From: Uliginosibacterium gangwonense DSM 18521
Lineage (GTDB): Bacteria; Pseudomonadota; Gammaproteobacteria; Burkholderiales; Rhodocyclaceae
NCBI RefSeq assembly: GCF_000373965.1
Contig: NZ_KB892868.1
Span: 62,001 to 126,000 of the forward strand
DNA: 64,000 nt
Direction of reading: 5' to 3'
The position numbers were made by a program, and so were the translations under genes. The notes under the pieces are model-generated. The model was not told the DNA's origin and ran no database searches. It saw only the letters and a list, made by a program, of their open reading frames with translations. Shown here one piece after another: positions 32,806-41,514 of this stretch. Within the stretch, counting starts at the first letter, position 1; each line of letters starts with the position of its first letter.

Positions 32806-35031
32806 TCAAAACTCCTGCTTGTAGGTCAGGATGACTGCATTTTGCGCGTAACTTCCGGGTTGCTGGTTGGTTGCCAACAAAGCATTCGGCGTATAACCGT
32901 ATTGAAGCGCATTGTAATAATAGTCAATCACACTGAGGCGGCTGTGAATGTATTGCATACCCAAAATAGATTGCTTGGCAAGCTTATAATTTGCGCCCAA
33001 CTTGAACAACATGCTTCTGTTATTGATCTTGGGTAGATCTCCACACGTATAGGTTGCCGTCGCACCGCAGGTACTCAGATACGGGACCTGCGTGCTGTAG
33101 GATGTCTTGCCAAATACATAGCTCAGATCGGCAGTCAGATCCAGTTTATCCCCAAGCAAATTGCTGTGCTTGACATTCATCCCGATGGTGAAATCCCGGT
33201 CTTCCAACTCGTTGGTCCAAATCGAATTGGTCGCCAGACTGTTCACGCTCTTCAGATCGCGCTTCTTGCGCTGCTCGGTGACATACAAGCCAACCGCGCC
33301 GTTGTCGCTATACGCGTAAGCGACATCCAGATTCAGGCTCCAGTTGCGCCCATTCTGTACCCCGTAAGTGGAATCATCATAGCTGTCGTAGCTATGTTTG
33401 CCACCCAGGCCGAGCGAAACCTTTTCCGTAATCTGCCAATTCGCATTGGCCTTGACTTGCTGCTGGCGGCGCGAAGCATCAAAGAAGGGGTAATAGCCCA
33501 GGAAGTCCCCCCCATTGATCCCGGCCCCAAGACCACTGTTGTTGCCGGAAAAAGCCGCCTTGGCGTATTGATCGGAGTCGGTGCGGCGATGGCCATAAAC
33601 ATAGCCCACACGCATGTCTATATCATCTGTTGCCTGGAGCCGATAGCTTGTTTCCAACTTATCTTCACGGCTGCTGGTCGCCACCACGCAATTGGTGCCA
33701 TCCGGATAGGTGGCACTGGTCGCATAGTGATTGCACCAACGGTTGATGCCTTCGTGGGTGGCAGCCAAATGCAGGGCTTGCGCATGGGTGATGCGATAAT
33801 CCCCCGATACATCATAGAGAATCTTTTCAAAGCTCAGGGGCGTATTCGGATAAGCCGCGTTATTCGTGGTATCCAGGGCATTGAAACGATAGATGTCCGA
33901 GCTTGTACGATTGTCGCGCAGGCTGTATTTGAAGCTTGTCGCCAAGGTCAGATTCTTGATGCTCTGGTTGGTGAGCTTCAGATTGGCATTTTCAGATACG
34001 ACTTTGCCATGTAGAGAATTACTGGGCAAGGCCGCATTCATCATGCCCGCGTCAACCACATAAGCATCATTTTGCGTATTCAAGCCATAGGACAGATCAC
34101 CTATGACACGTGTCTTGGGCGTGATCGCATAGTTGCCATCAAGATTCAACTGATGGAACTGGTTGCTCGGTGCCGTGACCATGGTCTGCATGACATTGCC
34201 GCCCGCAAAGGTCTGGAATTTCACGCTGTTAAAACGATCATTGAAGAACGAGCCGTAGTAAGAGGTGGCCAGATGCCCTTTTTCTCCCGACCAATTCAGC
34301 GCCACATTGAAAGTCTCGGTCTGGTAATAGGTTGGCATGGGGAGAATCGAAATCGCCTCACCCGTTACGGAACCAGCCTTGGCGGCAGAGCCAAAGGCCA
34401 TCAGCTTGCCTCCGCTTTGATCGAGGTGATTGAACTCAAAATTCAGGGCAAGCGCAGGCGAGAATTTGTAGCCTGCCGTAAAGGCCGTATTCTGGCGGGT
34501 ATTGTAAATATCCTGGTCGTGATAAGCGGCTTGTTGTGCTGCCGTGAGCGTATTGGTATTGGACGCAGTACCAAACCCGGTGGGCAGCACAAACTGGTTG
34601 CCCCCCATGGCCCCGGAGTAAACAGTTCGATAGGTGTCACTCGTGGTGTGGCGCAACTCATCGTAACTGACACCCAGATTCCATACGCCCTGATCACTGA
34701 CGGAGGCCTGAGCCGAACGGGAAGTCAGGCCCAGATCCGTCCCGGAGATCGACCAGCGCAACGTCTTCCCATTGGCATTGTCGGTGTAGCCGCTGCCGCC
34801 ACGGACACTGAAATTAAGGTTAAGGTAGCCCCCCTGCTTGGTCAGCCCGCTATATTCACCGAATTTGGCGGAATCCCGCGAAGTCGCAATCAGGCCCAGG
34901 GATACAAAGTTGGTGGGCTGCTTCAAAGCGGTCTCTTCGTCATTGTCGGCATGAGCCTGCATGCTAAAGAGGGCACCCACAACAGCCATGGCAAGAGTGC
35001 TGAGCTTCATCGCATCTTGACGATTCATCAT
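32806..35031 (-). CDS. MtrB/PioB family outer-membrane beta-barrel
   Basis: 741 aa. A signal peptide (TLAMAVVGALFSMQAHA) precedes a long series of amphipathic strands ending in the outer-membrane sorting sequence VILTYKQEF with terminal Phe. Alternating aromatic and polar residues (YGSFFNDRFNSVKFQTF and similar) match MtrB/PioB barrels that insert a multihaem cytochrome through the outer membrane. Only a few cysteines are present, near the C-terminus (CGATATYTCGD), and the N-terminal CxxC seen in Shewanella MtrB is absent. It lies 20 bp behind the decahaem gene and a good AGGAG site precedes its ATG. Confidence 0.92.
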   Translation of the reverse strand: MMNRQDAMKLSTLAMAVVGALFSMQAHADNDEETALKQPTNFVSLGLIATSRDSAKFGEYSGLTKQGGYLNLNFSVRGGSGYTDNANGKTLRWSISGTDLGLTSRSAQASVSDQGVWNLGVSYDELRHTTSDTYRTVYSGAMGGNQFVLPTGFGTASNTNTLTAAQQAAYHDQDIYNTRQNTAFTAGYKFSPALALNFEFNHLDQSGGKLMAFGSAAKAGSVTGEAISILPMPTYYQTETFNVALNWSGEKGHLATSYYGSFFNDRFNSVKFQTFAGGNVMQTMVTAPSNQFHQLNLDGNYAITPKTRVIGDLSYGLNTQNDAYVVDAGMMNAALPSNSLHGKVVSENANLKLTNQSIKNLTLATSFKYSLRDNRTSSDIYRFNALDTTNNAAYPNTPLSFEKILYDVSGDYRITHAQALHLAATHEGINRWCNHYATSATYPDGTNCVVATSSREDKLETSYRLQATDDIDMRVGYVYGHRRTDSDQYAKAAFSGNNSGLGAGINGGDFLGYYPFFDASRRQQQVKANANWQITEKVSLGLGGKHSYDSYDDSTYGVQNGRNWSLNLDVAYAYSDNGAVGLYVTEQRKKRDLKSVNSLATNSIWTNELEDRDFTIGMNVKHSNLLGDKLDLTADLSYVFGKTSYSTQVPYLSTCGATATYTCGDLPKINNRSMLFKLGANYKLAKQSILGMQYIHSRLSVIDYYYNALQYGYTPNALLATNQQPGSYAQNAVILTYKQEF

Positions 35032-35051
35032 AACAGTTCTCCTTCCACGTA

Positions 35052-36047
35052 TCAGCGCAGGAAATAACCGCCTGCGGGGCTATTCGAACCATGCACCTGA
35101 CTATGACAGTTTGTGCATGCGCGACCGGTATAGCTTGCACTGACAGACGCACCTGTAAAGCCGCCTTGTTTGCCAGCCGAATTCGGGCCTGCAGGACTAC
35201 GACTTGCGTGCGGGGCATCGTGGCACTCGTCGCAGAGGAAGGGCGGGCGGGACTTCAGCAAGGAGGCGATATTCGAGCCGTGTGCCGTATGGCAGTTCGA
35301 ACAATCTTCCACCACCGGCTGATGTTCAAACAGCACGGGACCACGCTTATCCGCATGGCATTGATAGCAGGTTTCATTCAAGGTGTTCTTCTTCAGCAGC
35401 TTGATGCCAACCGAACCGTGCGCGTTATGGCAATCCGAACATGCAACCTTGCCAGCAGCAATCGGGTGGGTTGAAATCTTGTGCGTATCCGCACGCTGTT
35501 CCTTGTGGCAAGCGAAGCAGACCTCGGCCTGGGTCGGTTTGCTCAACACCTTGTCATGCGGCGTGTGTGTAACGTGGCAATCGTTGCACGCCACACCATT
35601 CACCTGGTGTTGGCTGCCATCCCAATTATTATGCTTGACGCTGTTTTTATGGCAGCTCAGGCACTGGGCGGTACGTGTGTCGTCCCCCGAGCGGGCATAG
35701 CTGCCTTTCTTGAAGACGACGTCGGGAGCAGGCCGACCTTTGACGTTCGCCTCTCCTTTGACGTGTTTGTCGCTGTCTCCATGGCAGGATTGGCAGCTTG
35801 GGGAGCGCGCGTCTCCACGCATGCCATGCTTGGTCTGATAGATGGAGAGCACAGGGGCGGGCTCGGTTTCATCGTGGCAGCGCGTACAGATCGCGTCTTT
35901 CTTCAGCGTATCTTGCGCAAGCTCGGCTTTGGATTTTGCCGGACTCAGATCTGGCAATTGGATATTGTCAGCCGCCCACACTAACGGCGCACCACTGACA
36001 CCAGCCACCAACATGCAGGCCACGAGCAATTTTCGGATTATGCTCAT
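35052..36047 (-). CDS. DmsE/MtrA-type decahaem c-type cytochrome
   Basis: 331 aa with a signal peptide (MSIIRKLLVACMLVAGVSGAP) and exactly ten CxxCH motifs: CTRCH, CQSCH, CLSCH, CNDCH, CFACH, CSDCH, CYQCH, CSNCH, CDECH and CTNCH. Size, haem number and adjacency to an MtrB-type barrel identify the periplasmic part of an MtrAB/DmsEF/PioAB conduit that passes electrons across the outer membrane. The start at 36047 follows GGGAGA. Codons further upstream in frame lack signal character. No outer-surface MtrC/OmcA cytochrome or terminal reductase is encoded in the window, so the extracellular partner is unknown. Confidence 0.96.
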   Translation of the reverse strand: MSIIRKLLVACMLVAGVSGAPLVWAADNIQLPDLSPAKSKAELAQDTLKKDAICTRCHDETEPAPVLSIYQTKHGMRGDARSPSCQSCHGDSDKHVKGEANVKGRPAPDVVFKKGSYARSGDDTRTAQCLSCHKNSVKHNNWDGSQHQVNGVACNDCHVTHTPHDKVLSKPTQAEVCFACHKEQRADTHKISTHPIAAGKVACSDCHNAHGSVGIKLLKKNTLNETCYQCHADKRGPVLFEHQPVVEDCSNCHTAHGSNIASLLKSRPPFLCDECHDAPHASRSPAGPNSAGKQGGFTGASVSASYTGRACTNCHSQVHGSNSPAGGYFLR

Positions 36048-36302
36048 ACAGTCTCCCATCCCCAAATAACGCATCACAACCTGCCATCAGGCTGCGGCAG
36101 GCAAGCAAAAGCATCCAAGTATAGATATACAACAACCAGGATGCTTCATAACAAACACTGCACTATGGTCTATATGCCATCGTTCAGGCAGCGAATGCGG
36201 ATATGTCTCTGTTTGGGATTGGGGCGCTTCTTGATGTTCGCCCCTCATAGGGGGCTTATATAGCGCAACGATTTGATTATCTGTTGTACAGGCCTTTTGC
36301 GC

Positions 36303-36332
36303 TGTAGGACGATGATGAAAAAGGCCATAGGA
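36303..36332. repeat. 30-bp element, copy 1 (upstream of decahaem operon)
   Basis: Starts TGTAGGACGATGATGAAAA and ends GCCATAGGA. It matches 41330-41359 at 28 of 30 positions, in the same orientation. Here its right end is also the left arm of the hairpin at 36321-36348. Confidence 0.8.
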
Positions 36333-36348
36333 TTTTTCCTATGGCCTT
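36321..36348. terminator. 12-bp-stem hairpin downstream of the response regulator
   Basis: AAGGCCATAGGA-TTTT-TCCTATGGCCTT. On the minus strand it is preceded by a run of A/T and stands 46 bp after the regulator stop, so it probably separates the regulator from the decahaem operon. Confidence 0.75.
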
Positions 36349-36393
36349 CCTATCCATCAAGCCGGGGCTCAGTTCTGGCTCTGCATTGAGCGG

Positions 36394-37041
36394 CTAATTC
36401 CTGGAGACTTCCAGCAGATGATGTTCAATGGCATAACGAACCAAGTCCACGTGGTTCGACATCCCCATCTTGCCCAGGATATGCGATTTATGCGTACTCA
36501 CTGTCTTGATACTCAAAGAAAGCTCTGCGGCAATCTCGGTCAGACTCGTCCCTTGCACAATGCGGGTAAAGATTTCATATTCCCGGTCAGACAAGGTCAG
36601 ATGCGGAGGGCGGTTAACATCGCGTGAAGCTTCCAATAACAGCAACTCCGCCACCTTGTTGCTGAAATAGGTTCCGCCCCCTGCCACCTTGCGCATGACG
36701 GGCAGGAGCAGATCACCATCCGCCTCCTTGGAGAGATAACCCGATGCCCCACAGCGCAGGGCTCTTAAGGCATATTGTTCCTCGGGGTGCATGCTGAAAA
36801 TCAGAATCGGCAGCTTCGGGCGCTCAACCCTGATCCGTTTGATCAAATCCAGGCCGTTGCGCCCCTGCATCGACAAATCCAGAATCAGCAGGCCCCACTC
36901 TCGTTCCCGGACCTTGTCCAAAGTCTGATTGCCATCGCTGGCCTCACCCGCAACAACCAGATCATCCGTGTCATCAAGGATTTTTTTCAAGCCATCCCGG
37001 ATAATGGCATGATCATCTGCGACCAACACTTCGATTTTCAT
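36394..37041 (-). CDS. NarL/FixJ-family response regulator
   Basis: 215 aa. The receiver domain has the acidic pair ADD, phosphoacceptor Asp55 in LLILDLSMQG, and Lys in YLSKEAD. The C-terminal LuxR-type HTH has LTLSDREYEIFTRIVQG and IKTVSTHKSHILGKMG. The ATG at 37041 (MKIEVLVADDH) overlaps the histidine-kinase stop in an ATGA, so the two are a coupled two-component pair. Lying between two multihaem operons on the same strand, it is the obvious candidate to control them. Confidence 0.95.
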   Translation of the reverse strand: MKIEVLVADDHAIIRDGLKKILDDTDDLVVAGEASDGNQTLDKVREREWGLLILDLSMQGRNGLDLIKRIRVERPKLPILIFSMHPEEQYALRALRCGASGYLSKEADGDLLLPVMRKVAGGGTYFSNKVAELLLLEASRDVNRPPHLTLSDREYEIFTRIVQGTSLTEIAAELSLSIKTVSTHKSHILGKMGMSNHVDLVRYAIEHHLLEVSRN

Positions 37042-39059
37042 ACTGCCTCTTCCTGAATACATGTGCTGTCCAGTGGGAGTGTCACCTCCACGCGCGTCCC
37101 ATCACCTGGCTGGCTCGTGATGCAAAATTGCCCCCCCAGCGCATTCGCCCTCTCCCGCATGCTGACCAAGCCGAAACCATGCGACGGCTGTTCCAGATTC
37201 ACGCCTTTGCCATCGTCATGAATGCAGAGCACCAATTGCCCATCCTCCGCAGTCAGGCGAATAACCACCCGGCTCGCTTGCGCATGGCGCATGATGTTGG
37301 TCAGAGATTCCTGCACAATCCGGTAAAGAGCGGTCGCCGTAGCTTCATCCGTAACCTGTCTGGCGGCCTCCAGCTCCAGCTCAATCGCCAGATCGCTACG
37401 CTTGGCAAACTCCCTGGCTTGCCAAGCCACCGCATCGCCAAAGCCCAGATCATCCAATACAGGGGGGCGCAGCTCTGTAGATATCCGACGTACGGAGGCA
37501 ATCGCAACATCCAGCATCCCCCGCATTTCATCCACTTTGGTAGCTGAAACAGGGCGGTCTTCCTTGGTGCGACGACTCAGCCAAGACAAATCCAGTTTGA
37601 GCCCGGTCAGCTGCTGCCCCAACTCGTCATGCAATTCATGTGCAATGCGCGTTCTTTCCTGCTCGCGCACCTCCTGCAATGAAACGGACAAACCACGCAA
37701 CTGTTGATTCACCTCGCGCAGCTGATACTCGGTGCGCCGTTGCTCGGTCACGTCCCGCAACACCGCCGTCAGTTGCGGGCGGCCACCAATCAAAGCATAG
37801 GACACCGTTGACTCAATCGGAAACTCTGTCCCATCTGCCCGATGCCCGATGATTTGTGGCTGCAAATCCAATTCCGATTCGGCATTTTGCGCCAGTTGCC
37901 GAAAAATCTCGTGCAACTGCGCAGGCAGACTCGCAGGCAAAGCGTGCCCAAGCACATCCTGGGCTTTCAGGCCCAGCATCTGTTCAGCCGCAGGGTTAAA
38001 CAACAGCACGCGAAAAGATTCATCCACCGCAATAATTGCATCCATCATGGATACAACGGTCTGATGGTAGCGCTCGTTTGCTTCGTTCAAGGCCCGAGCC
38101 AAACCTTCCTCACGCACCAGTTCCTTCATCAGAAACGTGGCCACAGCCGCAATGAACAGGATGATCAGACTGGCGCCCAGGGCAATCGGGATAGCCGTCT
38201 CGCGCCACGAAGCCAACGCCTCGCCCTGCTCGTTGGTCACGCTGATCAGGAACGGAAAGCCATACACCCGCCCCAGCGCAAACGATTCCTCCAACCCCTT
38301 CTCATTGCGATGGCGTCCGAACACAACCTCATTGCGCTGCACGGGCAATTTCATCGAAACGATTTCAGGCGCGCGCTGCCCCAGCACAGTATCACGCCTG
38401 GGCTGGCTGGCGACCAGCGTTCCATCGATCAGATACAGCGCGACTGGCCGAACGTAATCCAGCTTGAGCAGCGCGTAGAGATCCTCAATATAAGGCGTGT
38501 TCATTCCCGCCACGATCGCCCCTTTGAAATTTCCGTCTGGATCACTGAAGCGCCGTGCAATATGTAACGTCCACTCCTGGCTTTTGCGGCTCATCACGGG
38601 CTTGTCGATATAAAGCGTATCGTCTTTCTGATGTGCCAGTGCTTTGAAATAGTCACGATCCGCAACAGAAAGTTTTGTCTGGGGGATTTCCCGGGATGAA
38701 TTTACAACGATCCCATTCGCATCAACAATAAACAAGGAATTGAGGTGACGGACCCCGAATACGCGGGTATTGAGCAAAAGATGGATGGGGGCACTATCCA
38801 AAGCCAGCTGCCGCCCATAGGGGTGTTGCAGGCGCTCCTGAACGCTTTTCAGCAAAACGTCCGTGCTGTCCAGGCTCTGTTCGGTCGCCTCCATAAACAT
38901 GCGGGTCACGCTGACCGCCTCCAGGCTGGCATGCGCCAGCTCCCGCTTGCGCAAGTCCCACAGCCAGAAGGCCGTCGAGATCACGATCGCCGAAATAGTC
39001 AGCGTCGCCAAAACGCCCACGGCATAGGCAGGACGGGTCTTCCACCGAATAATATCCAT
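37038..39059 (-). CDS. Membrane sensor histidine kinase (Cache-PAS-HisKA_3)
   Basis: About 673 aa. A first helix (residues about 15-37) is followed by a large periplasmic double-Cache domain with the YFKAL and LHIARRFSDPDGNFKG segments, then a second helix near 290-315 and a PAS domain (MMDAIIAVDESFRVLLFNPAAEQMLG). The HisKA_3 dimerisation helix carries phosphoacceptor His474 in RIAHELHDELGQQL, and the HATPase has NIMRHAQAS and DDGKGV. It senses an extracytoplasmic ligand and phosphorylates the coupled regulator. The start is the ATG at 39059; a TTG or GTG slightly upstream is possible. Confidence 0.94.
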   Translation of the reverse strand: MDIIRWKTRPAYAVGVLATLTISAIVISTAFWLWDLRKRELAHASLEAVSVTRMFMEATEQSLDSTDVLLKSVQERLQHPYGRQLALDSAPIHLLLNTRVFGVRHLNSLFIVDANGIVVNSSREIPQTKLSVADRDYFKALAHQKDDTLYIDKPVMSRKSQEWTLHIARRFSDPDGNFKGAIVAGMNTPYIEDLYALLKLDYVRPVALYLIDGTLVASQPRRDTVLGQRAPEIVSMKLPVQRNEVVFGRHRNEKGLEESFALGRVYGFPFLISVTNEQGEALASWRETAIPIALGASLIILFIAAVATFLMKELVREEGLARALNEANERYHQTVVSMMDAIIAVDESFRVLLFNPAAEQMLGLKAQDVLGHALPASLPAQLHEIFRQLAQNAESELDLQPQIIGHRADGTEFPIESTVSYALIGGRPQLTAVLRDVTEQRRTEYQLREVNQQLRGLSVSLQEVREQERTRIAHELHDELGQQLTGLKLDLSWLSRRTKEDRPVSATKVDEMRGMLDVAIASVRRISTELRPPVLDDLGFGDAVAWQAREFAKRSDLAIELELEAARQVTDEATATALYRIVQESLTNIMRHAQASRVVIRLTAEDGQLVLCIHDDGKGVNLEQPSHGFGLVSMRERANALGGQFCITSQPGDGTRVEVTLPLDSTCIQEEAV

Positions 39060-39174
39060 CTTCACGGCAGCCAAGCCTTATCCGACATGTTCAAACGCTG
39101 TGAGCTTGCCCGGTTTACGCCTCGGCGTACAGTCCTCAGAGCGGATAATCGATGTGCCACGACGTCAACGCACA

Positions 39175-39197
39175 AAGCCGGGCACATGGCCCGGCTT
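39175..39197. terminator. Terminator hairpin after the monohaem cytochrome gene
   Basis: AAGCCGGG-loop-CCCGGCTT, 20 bp beyond the stop of the cytochrome gene on the minus strand. It separates the three-gene cytochrome operon from the sensor kinase. Confidence 0.75.
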
Positions 39198-39216
39198 CAT
39201 ACGGCTCCCAGCAAAA

Positions 39217-39579
39217 TCATTTGGCCTGTGCGCGCAACCAGGCAATCAGATTGTCAATTTCGGCCTTGTCCTTGGTTTTCAGGATCTTGTGGTCTTCTTC
39301 AGTGCCATCTTCCAGCTTGACCTTGGGGCCGGTGGTCAAGTGGGTAAGGATTTTGGCATTTGTTTCAGCATCCGGCTTGCCCTTGAACTTTGTGGCAATT
39401 TCCTTAAAGGACTTGGCTTCCTTCGCCTTATCAATGCCATGGCACTTCAAACACCCTTCTTTTTTAGCCAAAGCCTCTGCAGCGGATGCGTCGACAGCGG
39501 CCGATGCACACTGCGAATACGCCAGGGCCGCCATACACAGTGCGGCGGCGATATGGGTAGTGGCTTTCATTTTCATCAT
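39217..39579 (-). CDS. Monohaem class I-type cytochrome c
   Basis: About 120 aa. It has a signal peptide ending CASAA, then one haem site GCLKCHGID and a Lys-rich acidic body with a C-terminal helix EIDNLIAWLRAQAK as in small soluble cytochromes c. The start is chosen at 39579 (MMKMKATTHIAA) because GGAG lies five bases upstream; the next ATG at 39576 is equally possible. It is a periplasmic electron shuttle, cotranscribed with the cytochrome b and heptahaem genes. Confidence 0.92.
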   Translation of the reverse strand: MMKMKATTHIAAALCMAALAYSQCASAAVDASAAEALAKKEGCLKCHGIDKAKEAKSFKEIATKFKGKPDAETNAKILTHLTTGPKVKLEDGTEEDHKILKTKDKAEIDNLIAWLRAQAK

Positions 39580-39619
39580 GTTGCTCCGAAAAATACTTGA
39601 TCGTATGAGAAATACCGGC

Positions 39620-40234
39620 TCAATGTTCATGCCAACCTGTAATCATCGTTTTAAACAAGCTGGTCACGGTCTTCCCCATTGTGCCTAGATAGATATGGGC
39701 CACCGCAAAAAGCAGAATGCATGCTGCAGACAAATAGTGCAGCACCGCCACCGGGAGCAGGCCATCCACCCCGAAAATGCGGCTTGGCGCAAACTGCGGA
39801 TAGAGAAAGATCAGGCCGGTGAGCACCGTAACAGGTAACACCATATAAATAATGAACCAGTAGGTGAGCGCCTGCAACGCATTGAAGTTGGCTTCCTTGG
39901 TTACCGGGAAGGGTTCAGGCTCACCTTTGAAAACACCCCAGCAATAATACTGAATCTGTACCCAGCATCGCGCCAAAATGCCCGGTGGCTTGGGTACAAA
40001 TTGCCACCAATTCCCGCTGATGGCATTGGCCACCACGAAGAACGCATACAAGGCGACAAGGAGGGTCCCGGCAATGCTATGGATACGCACCGCCAGCGAG
40101 AATTCAACCAGAACAGTACTGGGGCTTGCAAAATGAATACTGATGCCTGTAATGCCCAGCGTAATGATCAAGGCTGCGTTCGTCCAATGCCAGAGGCGCA
40201 ACCATAGCGGCAACAGATAAATGCGTTCAGTCAT
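39620..40234 (-). CDS. Cytochrome b561/thiosulfate-reductase-type b subunit
   Basis: 204 aa with four or five transmembrane helices. Histidines suitable for two b-haems are in LWHWTNAALI, VRIHSIAG, VLHYLSAA and AHIYLGTMG. Such di-haem b proteins connect the quinone pool to periplasmic cytochromes, or anchor dehydrogenases. The start MTERIYLLPLW at 40234 has GGAGAAAG upstream and lies 1 bp after the heptahaem stop. It likely acts as quinol oxidase/reductase for the multihaem partner. Confidence 0.92.
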   Translation of the reverse strand: MTERIYLLPLWLRLWHWTNAALIITLGITGISIHFASPSTVLVEFSLAVRIHSIAGTLLVALYAFFVVANAISGNWWQFVPKPPGILARCWVQIQYYCWGVFKGEPEPFPVTKEANFNALQALTYWFIIYMVLPVTVLTGLIFLYPQFAPSRIFGVDGLLPVAVLHYLSAACILLFAVAHIYLGTMGKTVTSLFKTMITGWHEH

Positions 40235-40235
40235 G

Positions 40236-41195
40236 CTACTTTCTCCGCCGCAAGGCTGCAGCCACAATGCGCAACAGGCCGTGAATGGCTACCCCTAACA
40301 CAGTCAATGCGGCCAAGCCGATCAGGATGGAATCTAATATCGGATTCCGCGTTGCGCCAATCACGTAAGACTTGCCCAAAATCACGCTATTGACGAAGCC
40401 ATACTTTTGATGCTCGTCCTTGGCAAGATAGCGGTACAGCCGCAGGTTCAACTGTGTGTTCACACTATGGCAGGTCACGCATTTACGTTCGGCCTTATCC
40501 TTGTTCACAATCTCGTGCGAGAGCATGTCCGAACTCAGCGGCGTATGGCATTCCACACAGCGTACCGACTGCCAGTGCAAGCGGGTATTGGGCAGCCAGG
40601 AGTGGATGTCGTCAATCGGCGGACGGGTTTTCTTCTCCGGCGCGAATTTGGCAAAGGTTTGATCCGAATCGTGACACCCCAGGCAAATCCGATTGTCCTG
40701 CGCCACCAGCTTACCCGCATCGGTCTGCTTGGCAGCGTTACGCATCACGTGCGGGTTATGACATGTGGTGCAGGTGAATTTGTCGGCCATGTGCTTGGCA
40801 TGCACCGAACGATTGAATTCAGGCTCGATCTTTGCCACTTTCTTGGAGTGGCAATCCTCGCAGGTGCCGGTGGAGTCTTTCGCATCCGGCGCATGAGGGA
40901 AATCGTCATAGCCCTCGTTGTGGCACTTTGTGCAGGCCAGACGACCGTGATCGGCATTCTTGAAAACATCTGGGTCCACGATCACCTGGCGCAGCTTGGC
41001 CAGATCCAGACCTGCTTGGGGCGGATGTTGCAGCGCTTCGGGCGCATGACAGGCAAAGCACTGCTCGTTGATTTTGCGTGCCTTCTCTAATGCCTCGGGG
41101 GTAGGGCCAGAATTTTCGGCATGCGCAAATGCTCCCCCTCCTATGAACCACAGGCAGACCAGCAGACGGAGCAATACCGCAATAAACGATTTCAT
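40236..41195 (-). CDS. Heptahaem c-type cytochrome with C-terminal membrane anchor
   Basis: 319 aa. A signal peptide (VLLRLLVCLWFIGGGAFAHA) precedes seven CxxCH sites: CFACH, CTKCH, CEDCH, CTTCH, CLGCH, CVECH and CVTCH. The last 45 residues contain one hydrophobic helix (DSILIGLAALTVLGVAIHGLL) followed by basic RIVAAALRRRK, so the protein is anchored in the inner membrane facing the periplasm. It leads an operon with the b-type and monohaem cytochromes. The layout resembles a quinol-to-multihaem module different from CymA, which has an N-terminal anchor and four haems. Confidence 0.94.
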   Translation of the reverse strand: MKSFIAVLLRLLVCLWFIGGGAFAHAENSGPTPEALEKARKINEQCFACHAPEALQHPPQAGLDLAKLRQVIVDPDVFKNADHGRLACTKCHNEGYDDFPHAPDAKDSTGTCEDCHSKKVAKIEPEFNRSVHAKHMADKFTCTTCHNPHVMRNAAKQTDAGKLVAQDNRICLGCHDSDQTFAKFAPEKKTRPPIDDIHSWLPNTRLHWQSVRCVECHTPLSSDMLSHEIVNKDKAERKCVTCHSVNTQLNLRLYRYLAKDEHQKYGFVNSVILGKSYVIGATRNPILDSILIGLAALTVLGVAIHGLLRIVAAALRRRK

Positions 41196-41329
41196 GGATA
41201 GCCAGTTCTGTAACCGAATGACGGACCCACACAGGCAGACAGCCTATATAAAGACATGACTGGCGTGTTTGGTTTTAAGGCAGACTTCCCGTATGGACAA
41301 ACATTATCCTCACCAACAATATGGTTAGA

Positions 41330-41359
41330 TGTAGGACGATGATGAAAATAGCCATAGGA
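41330..41359. repeat. 30-bp element, copy 2 (upstream of heptahaem operon)
   Basis: Begins TGTAGGACGATGATGAAAA and ends GCCATAGGA; 28 of 30 bases match copy 1 at 36303-36332. It is 135 bp upstream of the heptahaem start. Unlike copy 1 it is not part of a hairpin. Confidence 0.8.
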
Positions 41360-41419
41360 ATAATCTGAGTACCGCCTTCAGACAGAAACGTGACAATCAT
41401 TTTCAAACCTGAAAACCTG

Positions 41420-41514
41420 TTCAGAATCTGTCGCGGAAAAACGTCAGCGGTATGGAGAACAACGCATGAGCCCCGATCACGGCCTCCCAGTAAGAATTAT
41501 GCACAGGTTCTGAA
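41420..41514. repeat. Inverted repeats about 95 bp apart end to end
   Basis: TTCAGAATCTGTCG at 41420-41433 faces GCACAGGTTCTGAA at 41501-41514, matching at 12 of 14 positions. This could be a miniature element or a decayed insertion. A loosely related segment (AGAACCTGTTTCTGATCTGT) lies near 46256. Confidence 0.4.

Larger units (their letters stand above)
36048..36393. other. Gap upstream of the decahaem cytochrome gene (346 bp)
   Basis: No gene seen. It contains one copy of a 30-bp element shared with the other multihaem promoter region (36303-36332), a terminator-type hairpin for the response-regulator gene (36321-36348), and a GC-rich hairpin GCCCC-TCATAG-GGGGC at 36240-36255. The decahaem promoter must lie left of these. 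Confidence 0.6.
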
